Shown here in pieces: positions 27,668 through 37,375 of a stretch of 64,000 nt of DNA (the stretch's first letter is position 1; each line of letters opens with the position of its first letter). The stretch comes from Collinsella ureilytica (lineage in GTDB: Bacteria; Actinomycetota; Coriobacteriia; Coriobacteriales; Coriobacteriaceae): positions 124,001-188,000 of the forward strand of contig NZ_JAIMFO010000006.1 in the NCBI RefSeq assembly GCF_019795105.1, given 5' to 3'. The position numbers and the translations under genes are program-made. The notes under the pieces are model-generated. The model worked only from the letters and a program-made list of their open reading frames with translations, ran no database searches and had not been told where the DNA came from.

Positions 27668-28510
27668 TTAGATCAGGCCGAAGTGCTCAAGCGCACTCAC
27701 TACTCCATCTTCTTGCACGGGATCAGTAATGTGATCAGCAATAGCCTTTACCTGCGGTAAAGCATTTCCCATCGCAACAGGCACCTCTACAGCCGCAAGC
27801 ATTGCCAGGTCGTTCTCTGAGTCTCCAAACCCAAAAACGCGCTCAGGGCGATAGTCCAAGAGCGCTAAGGCATGGCGAACGCCAAAGCCCTTATCGACCC
27901 CAATCATGCTAATTTCTATCAGGCCAACGCCCAAGTCACACAAGGTATAGTGCGAACGGAAGAACTCCTCATGCGGCCGAAACGCCTCAAACGAGGCAGC
28001 ATCAAACACAATTTTGCTAAATGAAAGCTCAGGGGCAAAGGTAGCAACCTCAGCAAAGGTGCTCGCCGTTTTAACTCCTGGGATGCCCTCATACGTCTCA
28101 CCGGTTGCAGAGAGCGCCACGCTCGTCTCTTCTCCCTCAAGCATGGCATGCACACCGGCATCCAGTAAGCGCTCTGTACTTTCGCGCAAAAGATCTTGAG
28201 CAATCTCAGTCTTGTATTTGAGTTCATCGCCTATATACACACTCGCTCCTGCGCCACAAATCATGCCCGTGGCACCGAGTGCAAGCAGCTCATCAGAGAC
28301 AATATGGTGGGTACGACCTGTACAAATAAATGTCGCGTGACCACGCTTGCGAAGGCGAGCAAAGGCATCTACCACGCCCGGTGAGGGGTGCGCTGCGGTA
28401 ATATCTGCTCCCGGATCAGAGGCACCACTTGCATCAACTAGGGTTCCATCAACATCAAAAAAGAGAGCGCAAGCCCCCTGGGGACTCTTCTGCTTCATCT
28501 GATCATACAT
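27668..28510 (-). CDS. HAD-superfamily phosphatase, Cof type
   Basis: A 280-residue sugar-phosphate phosphatase-like enzyme of the Cof/HAD-IIB group. Motif I is FFDVDGTLVD (nucleophile first Asp), motif II FICTGRT, and motif IV VFGFGDSENDLAML. The large C2 cap between motifs II and III is typical. The start chosen is ATG 28510 with AGAGGAA just upstream; the longer frame to 28618 has no ribosome site. It is downstream of the GntR gene on the same strand, with about 210 bases between. The substrate cannot be told from sequence. Confidence 0.85.
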   Translation of the reverse strand: MYDQMKQKSPQGACALFFDVDGTLVDASGASDPGADITAAHPSPGVVDAFARLRKRGHATFICTGRTHHIVSDELLALGATGMICGAGASVYIGDELKYKTEIAQDLLRESTERLLDAGVHAMLEGEETSVALSATGETYEGIPGVKTASTFAEVATFAPELSFSKIVFDAASFEAFRPHEEFFRSHYTLCDLGVGLIEISMIGVDKGFGVRHALALLDYRPERVFGFGDSENDLAMLAAVEVPVAMGNALPQVKAIADHITDPVQEDGVVSALEHFGLI

Positions 28511-28656
28511 ACATGTTCCTCTCGCATCCACCTCATCATACCCATCGCCGCTGCAGATGAGCCGAGAACACGATGCGAAATTAAAAGAGCAGGTAGCGCT
28601 CGCGATCAGCGCGTACAAGGTAGCGGAGCGATCATAGCCCCTCTTCTTGCTTGTAC

Positions 28657-28745
28657 GCTTCTATCGCAATTACCACCTGGCGGTACACCTGCGCAGAGCA
28701 TCACGCCTGCTGAGACTTTTATGCTTCTATCTCAATTGCCACCTG
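28657..28745. repeat. Echo of the gntR gene 3' end
   Basis: GCTTCTAT..CAATT.CCACCTG at 28657-28679 repeats the end of the gntR coding region at 28723-28745, with two differences in 23 positions and an offset of 66. Weaker similarity extends into the flanking bases. Confidence 0.65.
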
Positions 28746-29450
28746 ATAGAGATCGGAGCGATATACCGCCCGAACAACCTCACGCGGCACCTTGTCTATG
28801 TCATACAGGATGCATTCAGCCTGCATGAGCGGGAAACCCGGAGGAACGCCTAAAATACCTGCCTGCTCCTCACTTGCCGCTACTGCAATTACACGCTGGC
28901 ATACCCGGCTCCAGCGAACTTGGCATTCATCGGTTAAGAAATCTCTCCACGACAGCTGCTCGAAATCTCGATCAGGAGCGGCTGGAACATATGCCAGCTC
29001 AGCCGTGATGTCCTCAACATAGTAGGGCTCGTCTTTGGTGCCGTGCAGCAAGCGAAGAGAAAAGAGTTCGGTTCCCTCAGCAAGATCAAGCTGAGCAGAT
29101 ATCTCTTCATCTGCAGGAATGACGCAGGCATCCATTTGTACACACGTATCAGGCTCAGGTACACCAGGGTTTTTGCGTACATAGCTCGAGACTTTGCGTG
29201 GGATCATATTTGGCCGATCCGCAATGACTTCAGAGCCATGTCCGCGCCGCTTACGGATGAGTCCATTATTTGCGAGCATCTCCATGGACTTTCTGGCCGT
29301 GGCGCGCGATATGTTAAACGTTTTCATAAGCTCGGTCTCAGAGGGAATAAGATCCCCGATCCCGTAGGTTCCCTGAGCAATCTCTTGATACAAAATATCG
29401 TAGAGTTGCGCGTACAATCTTTTCTTGCCGTTGAAATCAAGCTCCAGCAT
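28719..29450 (-). CDS. GntR-family regulator with UTRA domain (HutC subfamily)
   Basis: A 243-residue transcription factor. The N-terminal winged HTH (about residues 10-75) has GDLIPSETELMKTFNISRAT and NNGLIRKRRGHGSEV. The C-terminal UTRA effector domain (about 95-240) usually binds a phosphorylated sugar or amino-sugar. ATG 29450 follows GGGGGGAC. It is divergent from the methyltransferase gene. It precedes the HAD phosphatase on the same strand; the effector is not evident. Confidence 0.88.
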   Translation of the reverse strand: MLELDFNGKKRLYAQLYDILYQEIAQGTYGIGDLIPSETELMKTFNISRATARKSMEMLANNGLIRKRRGHGSEVIADRPNMIPRKVSSYVRKNPGVPEPDTCVQMDACVIPADEEISAQLDLAEGTELFSLRLLHGTKDEPYYVEDITAELAYVPAAPDRDFEQLSWRDFLTDECQVRWSRVCQRVIAVAASEEQAGILGVPPGFPLMQAECILYDIDKVPREVVRAVYRSDLYQVAIEIEA

Positions 29451-29722
29451 CGCAGTCCCCCCGATCTATTGGTGCGGACCCGATCTTGACCTCGTTTACG
29501 CACCTGTACTGCGAACATGTTCAATACGGAAGATGTTACCGTGCTTATAGTATCACAGGGCTATCATAATCAACCCCGCAGTGAATATATCTTTATACAG
29601 ACCTACCTTGCGGGGTTCATTGAGACCTCTTTGGTCGCTCTGAGGGCATGGTGCCGGCCGGGCGTGAGATAATCTCCCAAGCGGGTATTCTATGCACATA
29701 TGCCTGAAAAGAGATTGGACTG

Positions 29723-30934
29723 ATGAGCTCTGAAAACAGTTCTCAAAATGGATCTGCCATCCAACTCAGCTCTGATAGAGCGCCTGCCACACGGACTGCA
29801 GCCACAAACGAAGAGGCCGATCTTATGATCTTTCCTCCCACTTCTCCTCTCACGAACTCCGAAAAGCCAAGCGAACACCTTGCCACAGTTGAGCTAGGCA
29901 ATGGCAAAAAGATCCCGGTGATCATTCCTGAATCCGAGCAATTTGCAAACCGCTTGCGCAAGAACGCTCGCGTACGCAGGCGCTGGGCAAAGCGGACGGG
30001 TGTGAGCTGTTATCGAGTCTATGATGCCGATCTCCCCGATTACGCTGCTGCTATCGATCTGTATGAAGGCAGCCCAGAAACCCCGGGGCGCTGGCTTTCT
30101 ATCGCTGAATACGCTCCGCCCGCCACCGTTGACAAAGATCTGGCGAGAGCGCGTATGGCGGATATTTTGAACCTCGCTCCTGCCATTTTAGATGTGGAGC
30201 CGAACTGCACCTTTGATCGCACTAGGCGTCGAGCGCGTGGTGGCTCCCAGTATGCTCAAAAGCGCAAAGCTCCAGAAGCTATGCCAGACACGGGACACGC
30301 CCTTATTCAAGAAGGCGGGCTCACTTTTGAAATTGATCTTGCATCGTACCTTGATACCGGGATTTTTCTGGACACTCGGCTCGTTCGAAAGCTCATTCGC
30401 AGCCGCGCGCAGAAACGACATGCACGCTATTTCTTAAACCTCTTTGCCTATACCGGCACCGCCAGCTGCTATGCCGCCGATGCAGGTGTGCAAGAAACGG
30501 TAACGGTTGATCTCTCAAACACCTATCTAGACTGGGCTGAGCGCAATATGGAGCTCAATGGCTTTTGTGGTCCAGATCACCATTTTGTACGTGATGATTG
30601 CCTCGCTTGGATGGACGATCAGCTCAAAGGCACCAACCGCTGGGATCTTATTTTTTGCGACCCACCAACCTTTTCTAACTCAAGCAAAATGGGCGTGCGC
30701 ACGTGGGATGTACAACGCGATCACGTAGGCTTGCTCACTCGAATCGTAGGCTTGTTAACTGAAGATGGTGAAGCAATCTTTTGCTGCAACCTCAGGCGCT
30801 TCAAACCAGATCTTGAAGCTCTTGAGGCCGCTGGTGTTGAGCTCACCGAGATTACCGATCAAACAATTCCTGAAGACTTTTCAAGAAACGCGCGCATCCA
30901 TCACTGCTACCTTGTTCGGCACGCGCAGAGCTAG
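29723..30934 (+). CDS. RlmK-like 23S rRNA methyltransferase
   Basis: A 403-residue SAM-dependent methyltransferase resembling the C-terminal (RlmK) half of E. coli RlmKL, which makes m7G2069 in 23S rRNA. Key blocks are NLFAYTGTASCYAADAG (SAM-binding), VDLSNTYLDWAERNMELNG, DPPTFSNSSKMG (catalytic) and WDVQRDHVGLL. The THUMP-containing RlmL half is absent. The first 50 or so residues are low complexity, rich in Ser and Thr, and the ribosome site is weak, so the true start could lie downstream. It is convergent with the LtaS-like gene, with four bases between them. Confidence 0.85.
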   Translation: MSSENSSQNGSAIQLSSDRAPATRTAATNEEADLMIFPPTSPLTNSEKPSEHLATVELGNGKKIPVIIPESEQFANRLRKNARVRRRWAKRTGVSCYRVYDADLPDYAAAIDLYEGSPETPGRWLSIAEYAPPATVDKDLARARMADILNLAPAILDVEPNCTFDRTRRRARGGSQYAQKRKAPEAMPDTGHALIQEGGLTFEIDLASYLDTGIFLDTRLVRKLIRSRAQKRHARYFLNLFAYTGTASCYAADAGVQETVTVDLSNTYLDWAERNMELNGFCGPDHHFVRDDCLAWMDDQLKGTNRWDLIFCDPPTFSNSSKMGVRTWDVQRDHVGLLTRIVGLLTEDGEAIFCCNLRRFKPDLEALEAAGVELTEITDQTIPEDFSRNARIHHCYLVRHAQS

Positions 30935-30938
30935 CGAG

Positions 30939-33119
30939 CTACTGGGCGCGCTGTCCTGTTTTTGGTGCCAAGTTTGGATTTGTTTCGTTCGCAGCGCTCT
31001 GCAAGTCTTTCGTAAAAATAGAAGACCCATCACCAAAAAGCTCGGCGAACTGTATAACAGCGAGCTCGCGGCGAGCATCAACCTGCGCCTGTGGAAGCGT
31101 ACCTCCCCCATCTCCTTGAGAGAGATGCCACCTGCCTGTCGGGTCAGCCAGCACCGTTGAGTTAATAAGCGGCAGCTGGTGCCTGAGCACGCGATGCGCA
31201 CGCTGATAGTCAGAAAGCGGAGCACCAATGATCTCCATCATGTGAGACGAAAGATAGTTGGTTGAGAGATCCTCTGGCTCACCGCCAACCTCACTGCCAG
31301 CAACCTCATAATTCGCCCAGATAATATAGTCCGTCTGCCAGAGACGCTGAGCATGCTCAGCCACAGACTCGCCGGAAAACCAGGCGTCGTTATATCGATC
31401 TGGGAAAAACGGCTGATGATCGCCAAAAAAGACCAAAATGACCTTGCGCTTCATGGCGCGCAGCCTACTGATGAGATAACGCAGATCCTCATCAGACTGA
31501 TGAATAAGGGATAAGAACTCGTCTACCTCAGGATCTGCCACCCCATCAATGGGATAGGAGAGACGCTTATCTGCTGGCAGCATTCCTGTGTCGTAGCCTG
31601 AGTGATTTTGCATCGTCACATCAAAAATGAACTGTGGGCTTGGATCGTTTTCAAGCTCCTGCAAGATCCGATCATAGGTTGCTCGATCGGTCACCATGCC
31701 TCGGAGCGTTTCCGCGCCCTGAAAATCTCCAATGGAAAGGAAGGAATCAAAGCCAAAGTGTCGATAGACATTTTCGCGATTCCAATTGCTTGCATGATTG
31801 GGATGCATGGCCAGCGTCTTATATCCCAACTGCTTGAACTGAGCCGCGAGGTTTTCCGTCCGCGTGAGATCATAAATCGTATAGGGGTACACACCCGGCC
31901 CTAAAAATGCCATGGAGTTGCCGGTCAAAAACTCAAACTCACTATTGGCCGTGCCACCACCATAGGCAGAAACAAACAGGCGGCCTCGCGCCAGGGTATC
32001 AGACAAGGATTTGAAAAAGCTCGGCCCCTCATAGCTTGCATGCATATTCTGATAGATAGAGAGATCAGCAAAGGTTTCGTTCATAACAGCGATCACGCAG
32101 GGCTTCTCTTCATCAAACTGGGCCACTGCTGCTGTGCGCGCCTCTGATCCGCCTTGAGTCTCATTATATTCAGCCGCACGCTCAGCAATAAGCTGCTTGG
32201 CGCTCTCAAGGCTATAGCCAGCTGGACGCTTAGGCGCAATGGTTTGAGCAGAAGAGATAAAGCAGGGCAAAAAGCCTTGATGAGCATAGCTATCGAGCGG
32301 TCGCCAGGTGTATACCCGCACGTATAAGGTGTTGTAATAGTCAATGAACGTAACGTGCGCCACAGGAGCTACCACGCACGCAAGCCCCAGCGCGAGATTA
32401 AGCGCCACGCGACCCCGCTGCGCCGAACCAGCAAGGTGCCGAGGACGAAGCGTTCCAACAAGGTTTAACAGGACAAGCGCCATAAGCGCAAAGCCCAAAC
32501 CCACCAGGCAAGTTGTGGAGAGCACATACTGATAGCCCGCCCCCACCGCCGCTGCAGTAGACAGAGCAGAAAGATCACCGGGCTGAATGGGCTGAGCCTT
32601 AAAGGCAATCACAAAATACTGAGCGAGGCCTCCAAGAAATGCGATAGCCACCACGATTGATGCTGGCATGCCACGGCGCTGGCTTAAGAAAAAGAGAGCG
32701 AGCACACCGGAGGTGAGCAGCCACCACTCAAGCACAAAGCAAAGTGGATACATGTCAAGAATTGCTGGGTTCGATGGCAACTCAAGGCTGAGCGTGGCGC
32801 ACACGCCCACAAGCAGTACCAGCGGGATCTGGATGAGGCCAGGCCGTACCAATCGCTCGCGAAGCCGCTCTAGATGGCCTCGGCTCATCCGCAGAACTGC
32901 TCCAGAGGCGCAGACAAGGCATACGAAAAGAGCAGCCGCAGGATGCGTATCAACAAAGCCAAGAAGCGAAAGCACACATAAAAGCGCCGGAACCAAGGCA
33001 AATCCAAGCGATGCCCACGGAAAAGAGCTTGCCTCAGTACGTGCCTGCGTGCGAGCGTATACGCTCAGCGCAATCGGAATGCCTAAGGCGGTAGCAGCAA
33101 AAAGAAGAGAAATGAGCAT
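30939..33119 (-). CDS. LtaS-like phosphoglycerol/lipoteichoic acid synthase-type sulfatase
   Basis: A 726-residue membrane protein. About nine or more N-terminal helices (residues 1-290) are followed by an extracellular alkaline-phosphatase-fold domain (about 330-660). The catalytic Thr lies in GGGTANSEFEFLTG and the metal site in LVFFGDHQPF. LtaS-type enzymes transfer glycerol phosphate to lipid anchors at the cell surface. The helix number exceeds the five of classic LtaS, which resembles related sulfatase families that modify other surface polymers. ATG 33119 follows TAGGAGCCTC. Confidence 0.82.
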   Translation of the reverse strand: MLISLLFAATALGIPIALSVYARTQARTEASSFPWASLGFALVPALLCVLSLLGFVDTHPAAALFVCLVCASGAVLRMSRGHLERLRERLVRPGLIQIPLVLLVGVCATLSLELPSNPAILDMYPLCFVLEWWLLTSGVLALFFLSQRRGMPASIVVAIAFLGGLAQYFVIAFKAQPIQPGDLSALSTAAAVGAGYQYVLSTTCLVGLGFALMALVLLNLVGTLRPRHLAGSAQRGRVALNLALGLACVVAPVAHVTFIDYYNTLYVRVYTWRPLDSYAHQGFLPCFISSAQTIAPKRPAGYSLESAKQLIAERAAEYNETQGGSEARTAAVAQFDEEKPCVIAVMNETFADLSIYQNMHASYEGPSFFKSLSDTLARGRLFVSAYGGGTANSEFEFLTGNSMAFLGPGVYPYTIYDLTRTENLAAQFKQLGYKTLAMHPNHASNWNRENVYRHFGFDSFLSIGDFQGAETLRGMVTDRATYDRILQELENDPSPQFIFDVTMQNHSGYDTGMLPADKRLSYPIDGVADPEVDEFLSLIHQSDEDLRYLISRLRAMKRKVILVFFGDHQPFFPDRYNDAWFSGESVAEHAQRLWQTDYIIWANYEVAGSEVGGEPEDLSTNYLSSHMMEIIGAPLSDYQRAHRVLRHQLPLINSTVLADPTGRWHLSQGDGGGTLPQAQVDARRELAVIQFAELFGDGSSIFTKDLQSAANETNPNLAPKTGQRAQ

Positions 33120-33251
33120 GAGGCTCCTAGCAAAATCGAATATGCTCGACCCGTCCGTCTAAGCATCCGCATATCATAGCCGTAAGGTGTGAATCAAACG
33201 CGAAGAACGCAATTTTACCCAGTGCGGTGCTCGGAGGCAACGCCTCACGAC

Positions 33252-34118
33252 CTAGAAGACCTCGTGCTCAACTCCCTTGTCATCGCCCAAGGCTCGCCAC
33301 ATAGCACCAGAGTGCGCATCAAAATCTGCAGCCTTAGAACAGAGCAGCAAGAAGAGGACTTCTATGATGTAGTTGATTGAATTATGCGAGAACGGAAGCT
33401 CGCTATTGAGCATCCTATCGCGTGTTGCCGCATGTAAAACGCAGGTTGCCCGTTGTGCGAGCGGGGAATCCGGGATGTTCGTAATCACAATCGTTGGCGT
33501 TTTTGCAGCAATCGCATTATCCATCATGGTACTCAGGCGCTTGGAATGGCCTGACTTTGAAATAAAGATCAACAGATCCTCGTCCCTCATGGCAAGTGTC
33601 GAAAGCATCATTGCTTCAGTAGTTGGCGCGCAACTGCTTCGAATGCCGAGTTGCGCAAGGAGAAACGAGGCCGAAAGTGCTGCAGGAATTGAATTGCCCA
33701 CCGCAGCAAACTCAATCGAATGCGCCCGCTCGATAAGCTCAACGGCACCAACAAGCGTCTGTTCATCAATGAGACTGAGTGTATCGTAGAGCTCGCGAAC
33801 CTTAGCTGTAAGCACCGTCTCCATAGCGGCTCGTGGCTCAGCAATAGAAATTGCGCCAGCAGAAGCTCCGCCAGGTATATCCTCATCTTCGAGCTTCATC
33901 ATGGCGCGCATCTCAGCAAAGCTTGAATAGCCAAGCGTGCGCACAAAACGTGAGACAGTCGGAGCCGATGTTGTGCTCGCAGCAGCAATCTCACGCGTAG
34001 TCATCGAAAGAACTTCTGCTTGATTTGCTAAGACAAAATCGGCAATTTGCCGTTCGCTCTCGCTAAAACGATCGTATAGAGAGCAAATTACGTTAATAAC
34101 GCTGCCTTTTGTCCCCAT
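33252..34118 (-). CDS. RpiR/MurR-family regulator (HTH plus SIS)
   Basis: A 288-residue regulator. The HTH_6 domain is about residues 1-75 (TTREIAAASTTSAPTVSRFVR), and the SIS sugar-phosphate-binding domain about 115-240 (FISKSGHSKRLS). ATG 34118 is chosen, with GAGGAG ten bases upstream; in-frame starts further up have no ribosome site. It lies beside the PTS-aldolase operon, and the 24-bp palindrome upstream of that operon is its probable operator. One half-site, TGTGAAAC, lies just before its own start. It is separated from the operon by a terminator. Confidence 0.88.
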   Translation of the reverse strand: MGTKGSVINVICSLYDRFSESERQIADFVLANQAEVLSMTTREIAAASTTSAPTVSRFVRTLGYSSFAEMRAMMKLEDEDIPGGASAGAISIAEPRAAMETVLTAKVRELYDTLSLIDEQTLVGAVELIERAHSIEFAAVGNSIPAALSASFLLAQLGIRSSCAPTTEAMMLSTLAMRDEDLLIFISKSGHSKRLSTMMDNAIAAKTPTIVITNIPDSPLAQRATCVLHAATRDRMLNSELPFSHNSINYIIEVLFLLLCSKAADFDAHSGAMWRALGDDKGVEHEVF

Positions 34119-34139
34119 GTGTAACACGCTCCTCATTTG

Positions 34140-34147
34140 TGTGAAAC
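34140..34147. promoter_or_regulatory. Single TGTGAAAC half-site upstream of rpiR
   Basis: This eight-base string matches one arm of the palindrome at 38248-38271 and sits 22 bases upstream of the rpiR start. It might mediate autoregulation, but an eight-base match is weak evidence. Confidence 0.3.
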
Positions 34148-34292
34148 CCATCATATCCCACCTCAATCATGAAAGCGGATCACACAAACGGAGCAGCATC
34201 TGAATCCATGAGGCACGCTGCATCTTGCACGAGAACTATTGAGCTCTAGTCGGATATATGAAGCGGCGCTCTTCTGGCATAAACCACAGCAC

Positions 34293-34323
34293 AAAGGGGC
34301 TGTTTTGACGATACAGCCCCTTT
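34293..34323 (-). terminator. Terminator after the PTS-aldolase operon
   Basis: AAAGGGGCTGT (34293-34303) and ACAGCCCCTTT (34313-34323) form an 11-bp stem with a nine-base loop, followed on the minus strand by a moderately T-rich tail. It lies 32 bases past the stop of the first aldolase gene. Confidence 0.8.
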
Positions 34324-34354
34324 GCTCGATACATCTCCTTTGCCCCTGCCCTAT

Positions 34355-35257
34355 CTAGCAGAACTCACTCCGCCATTGACGCACGTGCGCTTCCCGATAC
34401 AACGCAGCTGCACCAATGGAGCCAAAAAGCTCCATTTTTTGGCGGATCACTGCTTTTGCTGCAACAATGCACTCCGGGAATATTGTATTGGGATCCCAGC
34501 CTGAACTCTCTTGCGAGAGAATCTCACGAGCTTTGGCAAAGAATGCACTCTTATAGTCGGAAGAAATATTCACCTTTTGAATGCCAATGCGCACTGCCTC
34601 AGCAATTTCAGAATCCGGATTACCCGAGCCGCCGTGTAGAACCAGCGGGATATCAACAGCGGAGGAAATCTCACGCAGCACATCCATGCGCAGCTTTGGT
34701 GTTACACCCTTCGGATACAGACCGTGACACGTTCCAATCGCTACCGCCAGTGTATCCACGCCGGTTTTTTCCACAAATACTCGTGCATCTTGAGGATCGG
34801 TATATTTGATTTCAGTCATACCGCCTTCAATGGACGTGCCCGTGTCGCCAATGGTTCCTAGCTCACCTTCTACCGACACGTCGAGCATGTGACAGTAACG
34901 CACGACCTCTGCAGTCTTTGCAATATTTTCCTCAAAGGGAAGCATGGAGCCATCAATCATGACTGAGGTAAAGCCACAGTGAATCGCACGCATGACACTC
35001 TCAATGCTGTCTCCATGATCAAGATGAATCACAAATGGCACCGGACTATTTGCCGCACGAGCAGCAACGTAGCCCATAAATTCATCTTTACAGTAAGCAA
35101 GCTCAGTCGGATGCACCGAGATAATGGCTGGGGCATCGTTCTCTTCTGCAGCCTCGATTACCGTGCGCACAAGATTTGACTCTGAGATATTGAACGCTCC
35201 AACAGCAAAGCCACGATCCTTAGCGAGCGAGAGCATTTGGTTCATAGTAATGAGCAT
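34355..35257 (-). CDS. Class II ketose-bisphosphate aldolase (GatY/KbaY-like), copy 1
   Basis: A 300-residue zinc-dependent aldolase. Catalytic and metal residues are present: Asp80 and His81 in HLDHGDS, Glu132 in VEGELG, His178 in TCHGLY and His208 in VLHGGSG. It cleaves a ketose bisphosphate or phosphate to DHAP and an aldehyde; the exact sugar is unknown. It is the last gene of the PTS operon, 42 bases after a second aldolase. ATG 35257 lies 10 bases past GGAAAGG. Its closest known relatives act on tagatose bisphosphate or fructose bisphosphate. Confidence 0.88.
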   Translation of the reverse strand: MLITMNQMLSLAKDRGFAVGAFNISESNLVRTVIEAAEENDAPAIISVHPTELAYCKDEFMGYVAARAANSPVPFVIHLDHGDSIESVMRAIHCGFTSVMIDGSMLPFEENIAKTAEVVRYCHMLDVSVEGELGTIGDTGTSIEGGMTEIKYTDPQDARVFVEKTGVDTLAVAIGTCHGLYPKGVTPKLRMDVLREISSAVDIPLVLHGGSGNPDSEIAEAVRIGIQKVNISSDYKSAFFAKAREILSQESSGWDPNTIFPECIVAAKAVIRQKMELFGSIGAAALYREAHVRQWRSEFC

Positions 35258-35299
35258 CGACGTATAACCTTTCCATTCGTTTTGCTTGTATATAAAGCA

Positions 35300-36160
35300 T
35301 TAGTGAGCTTTTCCTGCGGAACCTGATAGCTCAATATAGGTTTTGATTTTTTCTGATCCCGCAGCCCAGCAGTCTTGTAGCAATTGAGGCCAATCACAGG
35401 CTGGGTTAGCTGCTAGAGTGCGCGCGGCATGATCGCGCTGTGTCACCATATAATCTGTGCCCACATTAATCTTATTGATGCCTGCACGTACTGACGCTTG
35501 TATGTTTTCTTTTCCAGCTCCAGATCCACCATGCAACACTAACGGCAAACCTGTCGCTTCCTTGATCTGTTCTACAATCTCAAACTGAAACGTTGGCACA
35601 TAACCAGGTGGATAATCCCCGTGCGTTGAGCCATAGCTCACAGCCAAGCAATCAATACCCGTGCGCTGAATAAAATCAATAGCAACATGTGGATCTGTAT
35701 ACATTGCTGCATCGGTAAAGTGTGCACCCGCACCTTGCGAGCATCCCATACAGCCAACCTCAGCCTCAACACTTGCACCATAGATTTGAGCAAGCTCTAC
35801 AACCGCTTGTGTGATGCGAATATTTTCCTCAACAGGCAAGGCTGACGCATCGCACATGACACTTGAAAATCCCTCATGCAAGCAACGCTTCAGATGTGCA
35901 ATGTCATGTCCATGGTCAAGATTCACTGCAACAGGCACGTGCGAGGCTTCGGCCATGCGGCGCAACGGAGCAATCAACAGATCCCCATCAAAATAGGCTT
36001 TCAGCTGGTCTTGCAACAGATCAATGATGATTGGAGCACGGAGCTCCTCAGCGGCAGCAATAATACCGCGCGCTGTCTCTAGATTGATCGCGTTAATTGC
36101 CATCACAGCGTAGCCGCCCTCATGCGCACGATGCAGCATATCTTTCATGGACTCATACAT
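35300..36160 (-). CDS. Class II ketose-bisphosphate aldolase, copy 2
   Basis: A 286-residue paralogue of the neighbouring aldolase. It keeps Asp82 and His83 (NLDHGHD), Glu in VEAEVG, His180 (STHGDYPPG) and His210 (VLHGGSG), so it too looks catalytic rather than a GatZ-like helper. Relative to copy 1 it has Cys-rich residues CMGCSQGAG near 137-145 in the flexible loop. Having two active-looking copies in one operon suggests two substrates or a mixed oligomer. It lies 67 bases after IIC, with a hairpin between. Confidence 0.87.
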   Translation of the reverse strand: MYESMKDMLHRAHEGGYAVMAINAINLETARGIIAAAEELRAPIIIDLLQDQLKAYFDGDLLIAPLRRMAEASHVPVAVNLDHGHDIAHLKRCLHEGFSSVMCDASALPVEENIRITQAVVELAQIYGASVEAEVGCMGCSQGAGAHFTDAAMYTDPHVAIDFIQRTGIDCLAVSYGSTHGDYPPGYVPTFQFEIVEQIKEATGLPLVLHGGSGAGKENIQASVRAGINKINVGTDYMVTQRDHAARTLAANPACDWPQLLQDCWAAGSEKIKTYIELSGSAGKAH

Positions 36161-36195
36161 CTCGTGACCTTTCTTTATACAGCGCCGCTCATACA

Positions 36196-36219
36196 GATCG
36201 GGCTCTTTCGAGCCCGATC
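36196..36219 (-). promoter_or_regulatory. Stem-loop between IIC and the aldolases
   Basis: GATCGGGCTC (36196-36205), four-base loop, GAGCCCGATC (36210-36219). The stem is perfect, with no T-run. It may stabilise the upstream PTS message or partly attenuate the aldolase genes. Confidence 0.55.
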
Positions 36220-36227
36220 AACACCCG

Positions 36228-37328
36228 TTACGAAAGATTGAATGCAGAGAGATCAACCTCTTGCTCAACTTCTTCAACCTCAAGACCCAAGTCATCAATC
36301 TCTTCGGGAGCGAGGCGCTTTTTGATTAGTACAAGCAAAAGTGCCGTAACACACGACCCGGCCAAAAGAGCAACAACTGCCCACAAAGGCTCTGCCATAG
36401 CTGGAATGACAAATACACCGCCTGATGGAACCCGACTCTCTACCCCCATCGAAAAGGCGATAGCACCACAAACACCGCAGCCAATCGAGGTTGAAATAAC
36501 GGTTCGCACCAAATCGTTCATAGCTATGGGAATAACACCCTCAGAGATCATGCAGACGCCCATAGGAAAGGCAATTTTGATATTTTCTTCTTCGGTCTTC
36601 TTAAAAATGGGCTTCTTGACCAGCTTGGAGAGCAACAAGCCGAACGTTACTCCAAAGGGAGGAACCATGGCGGCAAGTACCTTGATTCCCTCAGGGCCGT
36701 AAATGCCATCTGCCATCAGGCCATCGCAGATCAGATTCGGTACTTTTGAGATAGCTCCACCATAATCGATGCAGCCGATCCACCCGATAATAAAGCCATA
36801 TGCAAGCTTTTGTGACTGATCAAGATTGATGATGAAGTCGTTAAGTGCCTGCGTAAGGGCAACCAGAGGCGCTCCCAGCACAAAGAGCATAATCAGGCCT
36901 GCGAGAATGGTGGAGACTGTAGGAACGATCATCATCGGCATGAGCGCCTCAGCCCAGCGCGGAACCTTAAGATTCTTCTCAATCGCCAGGGCAATATAAC
37001 CTACGATGAGTCCACCGATCAGACCGCCAAGAAAGCCAGCATTTAAAAATGAGGCAATTTGACCCATAAGAAAACCAGGGGCAATGCCTGGCCTGTCGGC
37101 AATTGAGTAGGCAATAAAACCGCCGATAAACGATGGGATCAATCCCATACCAAAGACGCCAACCGTTGTGAGGGCACTCGGAACCGATAGCTCCTCAAAG
37201 GATTCCATAACCGATCCGCCAAGAAGATTGCCGATGGCAATCAAAAGACCCGCTGCAACAACGAGCGGGAGCAGGTAGCTGATTGATGTCAGCACATGCT
37301 TCTTAATATCGTGCAGGACTTTCTTCAT
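36228..37328 (-). CDS. PTS fructose-type EIIC permease
   Basis: A 366-residue membrane permease of the fructose PTS group with about nine to ten helices; it moves the sugar while EIIB phosphorylates it. It begins MKKVLHDIKKHVLTSISYLLP and contains PSFIGGFIAYSIADRPGI and GWIGCIDYGGAISK. The last 30 residues are acidic. ATG 37328 follows AAGAAGGGAAGACC. IIA, IIB and IIC are separate genes here in that order. Confidence 0.92.
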   Translation of the reverse strand: MKKVLHDIKKHVLTSISYLLPLVVAAGLLIAIGNLLGGSVMESFEELSVPSALTTVGVFGMGLIPSFIGGFIAYSIADRPGIAPGFLMGQIASFLNAGFLGGLIGGLIVGYIALAIEKNLKVPRWAEALMPMMIVPTVSTILAGLIMLFVLGAPLVALTQALNDFIINLDQSQKLAYGFIIGWIGCIDYGGAISKVPNLICDGLMADGIYGPEGIKVLAAMVPPFGVTFGLLLSKLVKKPIFKKTEEENIKIAFPMGVCMISEGVIPIAMNDLVRTVISTSIGCGVCGAIAFSMGVESRVPSGGVFVIPAMAEPLWAVVALLAGSCVTALLLVLIKKRLAPEEIDDLGLEVEEVEQEVDLSAFNLS

Positions 37329-37375
37329 GGTCTTCCCTTCTTACGTGCGCAAACAAGACCCGTAGCGACTCAGGT

